Assembly: GCA_046153945.1 (NCBI GenBank)
Contig: JBJXFF010000153.1
Location: 1-64,000 of the forward strand
Length of the DNA: 64,000 nt
Reading direction: 5' to 3'
Origin: SXOA01 sp046153945
Lineage (GTDB): Bacteria; Planctomycetota; Planctomycetia; Pirellulales; Pirellulaceae
A model generated the notes under the pieces. That model was not told the DNA's origin. It saw only the letters and a program-made list of their open reading frames with translations, and searched no databases. How positions within the stretch are numbered: the first letter of the stretch is position 1; every line of letters begins with the position of its first letter. Shown piece by piece: positions 1-7,942 of the stretch. The translations under genes and the position numbers were made by a program.

Positions 1-1655
1 TTGAGAGCCTGAGCGACTCCCTCCGCGGCTCGATGGACCACGAACGGATCCACGGCTTCCACGCTGGATACGGTGTGGGCTGCATACCTTTGCCACCAGG
101 TCGCCACTTCCTTGAACTGGCGTGAAACCTTCTTGCAAAGTTCCTTGTTATCGACCGCAGCCGCCTCGCTCCAAATGCGGGAGTAAAAAGCGAGGACGCG
201 GTCCATGAGCGAGACCAGCTCATCGGCCCGATGGTCCCGCACACTGTTTTCAAGCGCGGGGAAGAGGCTGAAGTTGGCGTCAAATCCCAGGATGTTCCAG
301 GGATCAATGATGGCCCCACACGCGATGCCCCGCCGCAGCAGGTCCATCACCTGCGGCAGAAATCCGGCGGCATCTTCCAATTGGTTCCGGTCGCAAGCGA
401 GCGTGCCGGTGGAGAGGAGGCAATCGATGGTGCAGAGGATGCGGGCGGAAGCACAAGGGACGACGTTTGCTTGCCGTGCAGCCGCTTCCACGTTTCCCAT
501 CCGGGCAAAGATTCGAGCCAGATGGACGTGCTCCAGTTGCGAGGCCCGCCGCCGGGCAAGCTGCGCATTGAGATGCTGCCTCGCGCCGCCGAACGGCTGG
601 CGGCGTTCGGTGGCTTCGACGCGGAGGCGCTCAGCATGTTCGCCGGTCGTCCTTTTGAAGAGTCGCTCGTAGAAGTCGTCCCGATACTTGGCGATGCGGG
701 GTAAGAGCTTGGCCAGCGTCGTGGTGGAGTCGAACGAACCGGGGCCTTCGCCACTGATTCCGGAGGCCATCAGGATTGTCCCTGCCAACACGGCAGCCGC
801 CTCAAAGAGCAGTTCCTCGGCAGCGAGCTGCGGAGCTTCCTGTAGCCGATGCATGAGGGCGTCGAGCGTCACTTGCTGGACAACGAACCGGCGATAGCGC
901 CCTTGGTTGTCAATCTGATGCGGGTCCCACTGGCCAAAATGGTAGTTCGGCCGCTTGTTGGCGGGATGGTCAAAATCATACGCCCGCGGGTCCACGGCCA
1001 GTTCATCCAGGTTTGCCGGGTGGTAACAAGCGGCGCGAAGTAAATCCGCGTCGGTGTCTTCAAGCAGTTTGAGTGCCGCCGCGATGACCTCATGCTCGCA
1101 GCCGAAGGTCACGCCCGCTCCGCGGATGAAGAGCGGGATAGGCCGGACGAACTCGTGTTTGTAAGGTTCGATTTTCTGCGTCTCCAGCGTGGCAACCGGG
1201 CGGTGGCCCAGAAAATCGTTTAGCCCGGTGATGGCACCCTGCACGATGCGGTCGCTTTCGCTCCACGGCGGCCCTTGCCGCAAGACCGCCTCGCACACCC
1301 GGCCGATGAAGAAGGGCCGAAACAGCGACTCGTCCGTATGATGGAAGAGCAGATCCCGGTGGTAATCCCGGTAGGCCCGCAGAGTCTCGTCAAAAACCAG
1401 CGAAACCACGCCGCGAGCCTGTTCGGCGTCCTTGAACGCGGCCGCGGTCTGGCTGAGAACCTCGAGCCGTTCTTTGAGCAGCTTTCCGAGCGATTCCCAG
1501 GTCGGCGACTGGGGATGTTCCTTGGCGACCCGGCCGAACAGGGCATTGATGCGGGCCAGAAACAGCGGGTCCGCGGTCCCCGACGAGAAATTCAGGTAGC
1601 CAAGCGCCTGGTCGAGGGAGGCATCTCCCACGGCATCAAGTTCGCGCTCAGCCAT
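1..1655 (-). CDS. Conserved hypothetical protein, 3' end outside the window
   Basis: The frame is open from the ATG at 1655-1653 to the window edge, giving 551 residues with no stop, so the C-terminus is missing. The protein is soluble-looking, with no signal peptide or membrane segment. It is rich in charged and helix-forming residues and reads like an all-helical repeat protein. I recognise no family and no catalytic motif; Cys and His residues are scattered (for example ACGAIIDPWNILGF near residue 460). It is divergently transcribed from the sulfotransferase-like gene across about 140 bp. Codon use and GC-rich third positions match its neighbours, and competing frames here look like shadows. 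That it is a real gene is fairly sure; its function is unknown. Confidence 0.75.
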   Translation of the reverse strand, partial: MAERELDAVGDASLDQALGYLNFSSGTADPLFLARINALFGRVAKEHPQSPTWESLGKLLKERLEVLSQTAAAFKDAEQARGVVSLVFDETLRAYRDYHRDLLFHHTDESLFRPFFIGRVCEAVLRQGPPWSESDRIVQGAITGLNDFLGHRPVATLETQKIEPYKHEFVRPIPLFIRGAGVTFGCEHEVIAAALKLLEDTDADLLRAACYHPANLDELAVDPRAYDFDHPANKRPNYHFGQWDPHQIDNQGRYRRFVVQQVTLDALMHRLQEAPQLAAEELLFEAAAVLAGTILMASGISGEGPGSFDSTTTLAKLLPRIAKYRDDFYERLFKRTTGEHAERLRVEATERRQPFGGARQHLNAQLARRRASQLEHVHLARIFARMGNVEAAARQANVVPCASARILCTIDCLLSTGTLACDRNQLEDAAGFLPQVMDLLRRGIACGAIIDPWNILGFDANFSLFPALENSVRDHRADELVSLMDRVLAFYSRIWSEAAAVDNKELCKKVSRQFKEVATWWQRYAAHTVSSVEAVDPFVVHRAAEGVAQAL

Positions 1656-1783
1656 CTTCGAACTCCGACTAACGAACGGCAGCCGGCCCTCCCAGACTGG
1701 CCGCGACATCCTTGCATGGTAGGAACCGCCGGGGAGTTGGTCTAGCGGGTCGCTGGACGCACCACGCTGGCCCTGTTCCCAAG

Positions 1784-1789
1784 TATAAT
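1784..1789 (+). promoter_or_regulatory. Consensus -10 box (TATAAT) 7 bp before a start codon
   Basis: A perfect TATAAT ends seven bases before the ATG of the sulfotransferase-like gene. If it is used, transcription would begin at or next to the ATG, giving a leaderless or nearly leaderless mRNA. No convincing -35 box is seen at 16-18 bp. This is an inference from sequence only. Confidence 0.35.
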
Positions 1790-1796
1790 CTGGGGC

Positions 1797-2519
1797 ATGC
1801 TTCGTCTCGCCATGTGGTCGGGGCCGCGGAACATTTCGACGGCATTGATGCGCTGCTGGGGGAATCGCGACGACACAGTCGTCTGCGATGAACCGCTGTA
1901 TGCGCACTACCTACACGCCACTGGAAAAGAGCATCCCGGCGCGCAGGAAATCATTGCTGCCGGCGAAACAGACTGGCAAATGGTGGTCGCCGGACTGACC
2001 GGAGAAATCCCCGGCGGCAAACGGATTTATTTCCAAAAGCAGATGACCCACCACCTGCTGCCGCATATCAGCCGGGAGTGGCTGGGGAAGGTGACGAACT
2101 GCTTTCTCATCCGCGATCCTCGGGAAATGCTCACCAGCTATATCAAGATCGTGAGCAGCCCCAGCCTTGAGGATACCGGCTTTCCCCAGCAGACAGAAAT
2201 CTTTGAGTGGGTCCGGAGCAAACTGAAGATCACTCCCCCAGTACTCGACTCGGTGGATGTACTCAATCAACCTCGCCGCATGCTCGGCCTGCTCTGCGAT
2301 GCCCTCGGCGTCGAGTTTCAGGAAGCCATGCTCGCCTGGCCTCCTGGTCCGCGAGCGACCGATGGCGTTTGGGCGCGCCACTGGTATGGCGAAGTCGAGA
2401 AAACCACCGGCTTTCGGCCTTATCAATCCAAAGGAGAGCCGATTCCAAAGGGACTAACGCCGCTCTATGAGCAGTGTGCCGAGCATTACGCCCGGCTGTA
2501 TGAACACCGACTCCAGTAG
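1797..2519 (+). CDS. Sulfotransferase-like P-loop protein
   Basis: This 240-residue protein begins MLRLAMWSGPRNISTAL, which matches the 5'-phosphosulfate-binding loop of sulfotransferase-fold proteins. It continues with a VVCDEPLYAHYL segment and a later LIRDPREMLTSY segment that resembles the 3'-phosphate-binding region. The family transfers sulfate from PAPS to small molecules, but relatives of this exact type are often annotated only as sulfotransferase family or, misleadingly, branched-chain aminotransferase-associated. It is a complete, soluble, cytosolic-type protein. It stands alone on the + strand, divergent from the upstream hypothetical and convergent with the next gene, 17 bp away. 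The substrate cannot be inferred. Confidence 0.8.
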   Translation: MLRLAMWSGPRNISTALMRCWGNRDDTVVCDEPLYAHYLHATGKEHPGAQEIIAAGETDWQMVVAGLTGEIPGGKRIYFQKQMTHHLLPHISREWLGKVTNCFLIRDPREMLTSYIKIVSSPSLEDTGFPQQTEIFEWVRSKLKITPPVLDSVDVLNQPRRMLGLLCDALGVEFQEAMLAWPPGPRATDGVWARHWYGEVEKTTGFRPYQSKGEPIPKGLTPLYEQCAEHYARLYEHRLQ

Positions 2520-2536
2520 CGATTCTTCGTCGCGGA

Positions 2537-4072
2537 TTAGAAATCAACCTGGTATTTGATGGTCATTTTTTTCTTGATCTCGCCCGTCATTTTTTCCAGC
2601 TCTTGGATGTTTGTGCGGGCCTGAGTTCCAGCCTTCACACGCTCTTCCGCGTGAATCGCGGTTCGAGCCTGGCGATAAGCGGCGGTGTCGGCGACGGCAT
2701 AAGTGCCGTAGTCGCCAATCGGTCCACCCGCCCCCGTCCAGTTATTAAAGGCGTAGCCATAGGTGTTACCGTAAGAATAATAGTTGTATTGCATGGGGGT
2801 GTTGACCTGCCGAACTCGATTCTCCGCAGCGCCCGAGCGAATCGCGTTGTAACCACCACGCAGGAGATCAGCGGCATTAGCCCCATAGTCAATGAGTTCC
2901 GGGTCGACGTTCAGGACGGACAACTGGTCGATCTTGTTGGCATACTTACTCATCCAGACACCCAGTTGGGGCATCGTATACGTGGAATTGCCGGCTTTTT
3001 GCGAGCGAAGATCGCTATACAGCTTGTTGATTTGCTTGAAGTAATTCTGCGAGCCTTCCACCATCAACTGTTCTTTGGTCTTGTTCGTTTGGTCTGGCAT
3101 TTTCTCCAGCGGCTTGAGGGCAGGGGGGCGGCTAAATAGCGTGGAAATTCGCAACATTCCGCTGTTGCCAAGAGTCCCTTCGAGCATGAACGTCTTCCCC
3201 TTCACGGAAGGCTTCCAGTCCACGAATTCATCGATCATGGCGCCTCGCTTGGCCAGGACATGCAAGAGGACCGCTTTAGCGGTCTCGGGATCCAAGCTAA
3301 CCTCGCTGGAAAAGTCGACTCGCACCTTGCCAAAGGGCTTGTCATCGAAGGTGATCCCGAGCGTGATCCCGCGGATGCTGTAGAGCAGCGCCGCCAATTC
3401 GCCAGGATTGACCTTGTACTTGTCCAGGAACTCCTTGGAGTCCTTGAGCTTTTCCGGCAGAGATTCCGGCGTAACGACATCTTCCAGGTCGAGCGCCAAA
3501 ATAATCGGCGTCCCCACATCATTGGCGTAGCGGTAGGCTTCCGTCAAATAGGGCGAAAGGCTGATATTTTTGCGGGCGTCGATCTCACGCATCCAGCGGG
3601 CGATAGTCTGGCGGTTGGCCGGAGCCATGAAGGCGACTGTTTTGTCAGCCAACTTAAGCAAATACGCGTTATGGGGGAGAGCAACCGCTTCGCGGCCCCC
3701 CACCGAGTCGGCTGTGCCACCCATCATGGCAATGGCTTTGGCCTGTGAGGGCTCATGGTCAATCTCCAAGAGCGCGGCTTCCCAGTGGGGTGTCCAAGCC
3801 GCAAAATCCATCTGCATGGTCAAGAGAGCAACTTTGGTATCCCGCGGCAAGAAAGAAACGCCGGAATCATAGGCGAGATCGGTTCGCGCCGACCATTTTT
3901 CCTTGACTGCAACCGGGCTAGCCAGCAGCTTTTCCATATTCACGAAAGCAACGGCATTCGTGGACGACGGAGCTTGCTTGGCCAGCTCTTCGAACTGAGC
4001 GTTTGCGAAAGGCACAAACGAGGCGAGCCCGACAATCGCCGCCAAAGGCAAAAACTTGCGCAGACAATTCAC
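2537..4072 (-). CDS. Secreted hypothetical protein
   Basis: The product is about 511 residues. I chose the GTG at 4072 because GAGG lies six bases upstream and the start then gives a clean signal peptide, ending near PFANAQ. An ATG at 4120 is in frame but would add 16 residues before the signal. The mature part contains no motif I know; it alternates beta-like segments with an Ala/Gly/Tyr/Asn-rich region near the C-terminus (QYNYYSYGNTYGYAF) and a final Lys-rich helix. It is probably periplasmic or surface located. It lies downstream of the FadL-like gene with a gap of about 200 bp and is likely transcribed on its own. Confidence 0.7.
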   Translation of the reverse strand: MNCLRKFLPLAAIVGLASFVPFANAQFEELAKQAPSSTNAVAFVNMEKLLASPVAVKEKWSARTDLAYDSGVSFLPRDTKVALLTMQMDFAAWTPHWEAALLEIDHEPSQAKAIAMMGGTADSVGGREAVALPHNAYLLKLADKTVAFMAPANRQTIARWMREIDARKNISLSPYLTEAYRYANDVGTPIILALDLEDVVTPESLPEKLKDSKEFLDKYKVNPGELAALLYSIRGITLGITFDDKPFGKVRVDFSSEVSLDPETAKAVLLHVLAKRGAMIDEFVDWKPSVKGKTFMLEGTLGNSGMLRISTLFSRPPALKPLEKMPDQTNKTKEQLMVEGSQNYFKQINKLYSDLRSQKAGNSTYTMPQLGVWMSKYANKIDQLSVLNVDPELIDYGANAADLLRGGYNAIRSGAAENRVRQVNTPMQYNYYSYGNTYGYAFNNWTGAGGPIGDYGTYAVADTAAYRQARTAIHAEERVKAGTQARTNIQELEKMTGEIKKKMTIKYQVDF

Positions 4073-4276
4073 GGAGCACCTCAAAGTATTCAAATTGCGT
4101 AGAAAGAATTCAGAATGCAAATTCGAGAAAGATTGTCTCGATGCTTCTGAGATTTTAGCCGCTGGGAACTAGAATTCAAGGGTTCTACCCCGGCAATTGT
4201 CGGACAATCCAGCCAGAAAGGCTCCGCCAGGCGGCGAAGGCTGGCAGTGTCAATGAGGGCTGACTTAAAGATCGGC

Positions 4277-5542
4277 CTATTCCTCGCCGCACTGTGAGTT
4301 GCAGCAAGAGCCGCGGCCGAACCGCCAGGTGAGGCCGAATCCAACCCAGTAGCTCATGATGGAAGTTTGCGTGGCGTCGCCGAGCTGCTGTTCGTCGCGG
4401 AACATCCCGCCCGCCATGAGGTCCATATCCACTCCGGGAAGCACATCGGCTATGCCGATGCCTGCGGAAATCCGGTGCTGGCTGGTAATGGCCATCAGGC
4501 CTTGCGAGTAGCGCACCGCACGCAGGCCCCCGGGCTGAATCACACCGCCAAGGTTGGGACCGGGAGCGGGGTCTAGCGGGTTTTGCGCCCAGGCGTAACC
4601 CGCCCGCAATTTGTAATTCCCCATTGTGTACTGGGTGCCGAGTTGCACCACCCATTGGTTGTCGTAAATGGCGTCGAAGAGATCCGCGTCGTTCCACATC
4701 TTGTAGAGCACGTCTGCCGATACCAAAAGTTGCCCATCCATCAGCACATTGTTTCCTAACCCAAATCCGATATTCTGCGGCAGTTGCATGTTCACGTCGG
4801 TGGCGGTTTGGCCGGGTCCCGGATTGCGCAGAAAGGCGTTGTCGAACCGGAAGGATTGCTCGGTCTGATAATACGCACCAATGGTGGTGTATTCGGTGAA
4901 CTCGTAATTTACTCCCAGTGAGCCGCGAAGAGCGTAGTCCGGCGTCATGCCGCCGATTCCCACGAAGGGACCATCGAAGAAGGCGATCCCCATCGCTCCG
5001 CTGGCCCCGACGGACAAGCGGTCGGTAACCTGGATACCGAGCGTCACGGGCATCGAAAAGACCGCCAACCCCGTGTTGGTGCCGTGGCTTTCGGGCACAT
5101 TCCGGAAGTCAACAAACCCTCCGCTGGTGGAAATGAAGCCCATCCCAACAGTTACCGGCATTCCGTAGGCGCTCATCTCTTGAGTCACGCCGATGTTCCC
5201 CATCGGTGCGCCGGGTGCCGTGGATTTCGCGGAAAACGGATCGATGAGGGGTGGGCCAACGATCGGAATGGGAGCCGTTTGATTGAGGTTGAACGTCGGT
5301 TCGGACCACGCGCCGCCAAAGAGAAACTGGGTTCCCCGGAACTGCGTGATTGAGGCCGGGTTGCCATTGATGGCGGAGGTCAAATCCTGGGGACGGGCGA
5401 TGCTAGCTCCCGCCATGCCGCCGGAGGCAGGCATAAGCGTGTTGTGCGCTTCGACGCCGAATGTCTGGCCCATTGCAATACGGCAGGCCAATCCGAGAAA
5501 CGCGGCGGAAACAGAAATTGCGAACCGGCGATAGCTGACCAT
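4277..5542 (-). CDS. OmpP1/FadL/TodX-like outer-membrane protein
   Basis: This 421-residue protein starts with a signal peptide (MVSYRRFAISVSAAFLGLACRIAMGQ) followed by the N-terminal sequence typical of FadL-type channels, with AHNTLMPASGGMAGASIARP and then a NGNPAS motif near residue 60. The remainder is alternating, aromatic-rich beta strand and ends in WRFGRGSCCNSQCGEE. FadL-family barrels move long-chain fatty acids or other hydrophobic molecules through the outer membrane. The C-terminal Cys-rich tail is unusual, because barrels normally end in an aromatic residue. No lipid-degradation gene is adjacent, so the substrate is open. Confidence 0.75.
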   Translation of the reverse strand: MVSYRRFAISVSAAFLGLACRIAMGQTFGVEAHNTLMPASGGMAGASIARPQDLTSAINGNPASITQFRGTQFLFGGAWSEPTFNLNQTAPIPIVGPPLIDPFSAKSTAPGAPMGNIGVTQEMSAYGMPVTVGMGFISTSGGFVDFRNVPESHGTNTGLAVFSMPVTLGIQVTDRLSVGASGAMGIAFFDGPFVGIGGMTPDYALRGSLGVNYEFTEYTTIGAYYQTEQSFRFDNAFLRNPGPGQTATDVNMQLPQNIGFGLGNNVLMDGQLLVSADVLYKMWNDADLFDAIYDNQWVVQLGTQYTMGNYKLRAGYAWAQNPLDPAPGPNLGGVIQPGGLRAVRYSQGLMAITSQHRISAGIGIADVLPGVDMDLMAGGMFRDEQQLGDATQTSIMSYWVGFGLTWRFGRGSCCNSQCGEE

Positions 5543-5711
5543 AGCTTTCTCAATCCATGAGAATTATCGAAACATCCGTGTAATCCTATTGAATCGGTGG
5601 CTGCAACCATGAATTCGCGTCAAATTGCTTCCCTCCACACAGCTTAACGGCGAAGGCTTTCTTCATTGGGTAAATGGCCTGCGAACCGGTTACGCCATCC
5701 ATCTCCATCCA

Positions 5712-6914
5712 TTATTGCTGCTTTGGTTCTTCCAACCGGACAAGCAACCATTGCTGCGTCTGGCCGACGGCGAAATGGATGAGGGCGGGCGCTGTATCCT
5801 TGGTTAGGTTGGCGATTCCCGTTTCCAGGATGGGCCGCTGCTGGCCCTTCACGGTCCAGGCGGCTCGCTGGCTCTTCTTGTCGGCCATACCCTCCAGTGT
5901 TTGCGTTTCGCCAGTCGCCTCATTCTTGAGGGTGCCATTGATGATTCCTTCCTTGCTGATCGCGAGTTGCATGAACATCGTTGGATCGGCACCTGTGGCT
6001 TGGCCATCCTGGGTCAGAGCGAATACGCCGAGCGGCATCCACTCGGCGTTCTCCGGCTTGACTTCCGGCGCGCTGGCGGCAATTGTTTCGGCTTGCTGGG
6101 CGTATTCGTCCGCGGTGGCGACTGGCTGGTCGCCATAGTAGACCTGATCCTCGCTGTAGTAGACGTTGTCGCCATAGGCGTATGCCGACTCATCGGTCCA
6201 GCCGGCACCAACCCAGCCGGTGACGGCGGCCCAAGTTGCCCAGCGATAGGGTCGGTTGATGCGCCACGCTGCCCAATTGGGATGGTCGCTCCAGAAGTCC
6301 AATCGGGGATGGTTCTGAGCGACTTGGTTGCGGACTTCATCCCGCCGCTGCTGGCGGTTCCCCTGCCACTCTTGACGGTTTTCAATGCGACCGGCCCGAT
6401 TGCCCGAGATGTTCTGCCTTGCCGCGCCCCCGGCTGCTAGATTTCCGGGTCGCGCGCCACCGGCCGGCAGTTGGCCAGGTCGCGCTCCGCCACCCTGAAG
6501 GAAATCGCCTGCCGCGCCGCCAGCACCGGGCCTTACGGCTCCCGTCCCCGCGCTGGGGATATCCAGAAAGTTGTTGAGTTGACCGGCATTCGGCCTGCCG
6601 CCTGGCGCGACACCACCCGCGCCAGCGCCTGGCCTCGCTCCACCCGCACCCGCACCAGCAGCGGGTCGCGGCGCGGCACCACCGCCCGGCCGAGCAGGCG
6701 CTGGTCCACCTCCCATCGACGGGGAACGACCGCCTGCCGGAGAAGGCCTTGCGCCCCCACCACCGCCGCTAATACCGCCGCCTCCACCTCCCACTCGTCC
6801 TCCACCACCGCCTCCACCACGTCCTCCGCCTCCCCCTCCGCGGGCAAGTATCTCGTGACCGGCCAATAGGGATGTCAATGCAACAGACAGAATCAGAATT
6901 GTAATGCGTTTCAT
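5712..6914 (-). CDS. Glycine-rich secreted protein with mu-protocadherin-like character
   Basis: A 400-residue exported protein. After a signal peptide (residues 1-25) there is a run of Gly with Arg spacers, then a Gly/Ala/Pro/Arg-rich low-complexity region to about residue 165. The second half is ordered: NHPRLDFWSDHPNWAAW, RPYRWATWAAVTGWV, and an Ala/Tyr/Asp stretch ending in a small C-terminal beta domain. Planctomycete proteins of this build are often annotated as mu-protocadherin-like or simply hypothetical cell-surface proteins. The gene is followed on the same strand by the FadL-like gene after a 169 bp gap. Role is unknown; surface structure is a reasonable guess. The + strand frames through the Gly-rich part are antisense shadows. 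Confidence 0.7.
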   Translation of the reverse strand: MKRITILILSVALTSLLAGHEILARGGGGGGRGGGGGGGRVGGGGGGISGGGGGARPSPAGGRSPSMGGGPAPARPGGGAAPRPAAGAGAGGARPGAGAGGVAPGGRPNAGQLNNFLDIPSAGTGAVRPGAGGAAGDFLQGGGARPGQLPAGGARPGNLAAGGAARQNISGNRAGRIENRQEWQGNRQQRRDEVRNQVAQNHPRLDFWSDHPNWAAWRINRPYRWATWAAVTGWVGAGWTDESAYAYGDNVYYSEDQVYYGDQPVATADEYAQQAETIAASAPEVKPENAEWMPLGVFALTQDGQATGADPTMFMQLAISKEGIINGTLKNEATGETQTLEGMADKKSQRAAWTVKGQQRPILETGIANLTKDTAPALIHFAVGQTQQWLLVRLEEPKQQ

Positions 6915-6981
6915 TGGGAACCTCTCGGTGAATATGTTTGACTTGGTATTTTTAGGACGCAGTTGTCAATGCTTGCTGGGT

Positions 6982-7878
6982 TTACTCCCGCACGATCTTT
7001 ACTTCTCCAATGTTCGGCAGCAGCTCACCTCCAGCCGTCCGTTCGACCGTTTCCCAGGTGAACGAATTCTTGTCCACCGGCTTGATGACATTGACCATCG
7101 AGGCTTTCCGTCCGTCCGGCAAAAACCCTTTGTTGCTGATTAGCCAACGTCCTCCCTTCCAGGTCCAGCTCGCTTCCGCAAAGCCGCCGTCCGAGTCAAA
7201 CGTCCAGGAGCGAATCGACTTTGCCGCGGGATCCCAGCCAATAATCTGCATCCCCGACATATCCAGTTGGCCCGCGGCTGCTACGGAGAAGGAGCGCACC
7301 AGGTAGTTCTGATTTTTCGCCCATTTGCATTCCGTCTCAATTTGAACGTTGTCGTCCTTGTCCACCCAATGACCGACCATCCACTCCAGCACCTTCAGTT
7401 TCTCGTAGTGCGAAGGAACGACCTCAGGGGCTTTGTCTGTAACGCGGTCGAGGAGCCAATTGCCGTCGCGCTTGACGTACACGGCGGTGTACTCGAACTC
7501 CTCGGGTTCAGATTTTGCTGCGGCAAGTTTGGCGGTGCCTTGTTCGACCGCTACGTTGGGGGAGACGAATTGCACCGACTTTGTGCTCACCTCGATTTTT
7601 AGGTCCGGCCGCTCTTTGAAGATCGCAGTGAACTGCTCGGCGATCGCCTTTTGCCCGACGACCTCTTCGCCGGAAATGCGGTTGATATAGACTGCCTCCG
7701 GCGACCAGAGCTCCGCGATCGCTTTGGCATCGTGCTTGTTAAATGCCTCGATATACGCCGCCACCGCTTTCTTGATGGGCGCAACGGCAGCAGTCGGCTC
7801 GGTGGGCTGCTGGGCCTGCGCTACCGCCGCCTGAACAGCCAGGGTCAATATGAACAAACCCAACAGAACGCTCTTCAT
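6982..7878 (-). CDS. Secreted protein with SnoaL/NTF2-like and DUF1579-like halves
   Basis: The 298-residue product has a signal peptide ending near AQAQQ. Residues about 30-150 form an NTF2-like or SnoaL-like (SgcJ/EcaC) fold: YIEAFNKHDAKAIAELWSPEA, then VVGQKAIAEQF and VKRDGNWLLDRV, which are hallmarks of the family. Residues about 155-298 resemble the DUF1579 type, with a beta-rich segment around MVGHW and SWTFDSDGGF. NTF2-like folds hold small ligands or act as simple catalysts; no specific reaction can be named. The gene is 67 bp upstream of the Gly-rich gene and 64 bp downstream of the sulfatase gene, on the same strand, so partial co-transcription is possible. Confidence 0.75.
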   Translation of the reverse strand: MKSVLLGLFILTLAVQAAVAQAQQPTEPTAAVAPIKKAVAAYIEAFNKHDAKAIAELWSPEAVYINRISGEEVVGQKAIAEQFTAIFKERPDLKIEVSTKSVQFVSPNVAVEQGTAKLAAAKSEPEEFEYTAVYVKRDGNWLLDRVTDKAPEVVPSHYEKLKVLEWMVGHWVDKDDNVQIETECKWAKNQNYLVRSFSVAAAGQLDMSGMQIIGWDPAAKSIRSWTFDSDGGFAEASWTWKGGRWLISNKGFLPDGRKASMVNVIKPVDKNSFTWETVERTAGGELLPNIGEVKIVRE

Positions 7879-7942
7879 GGCGAATCCTCCCCTTTTTCCG
7901 ATAATGTGTGTGACTTGTCTTAGCTCTTAACTAGGTGACCAT

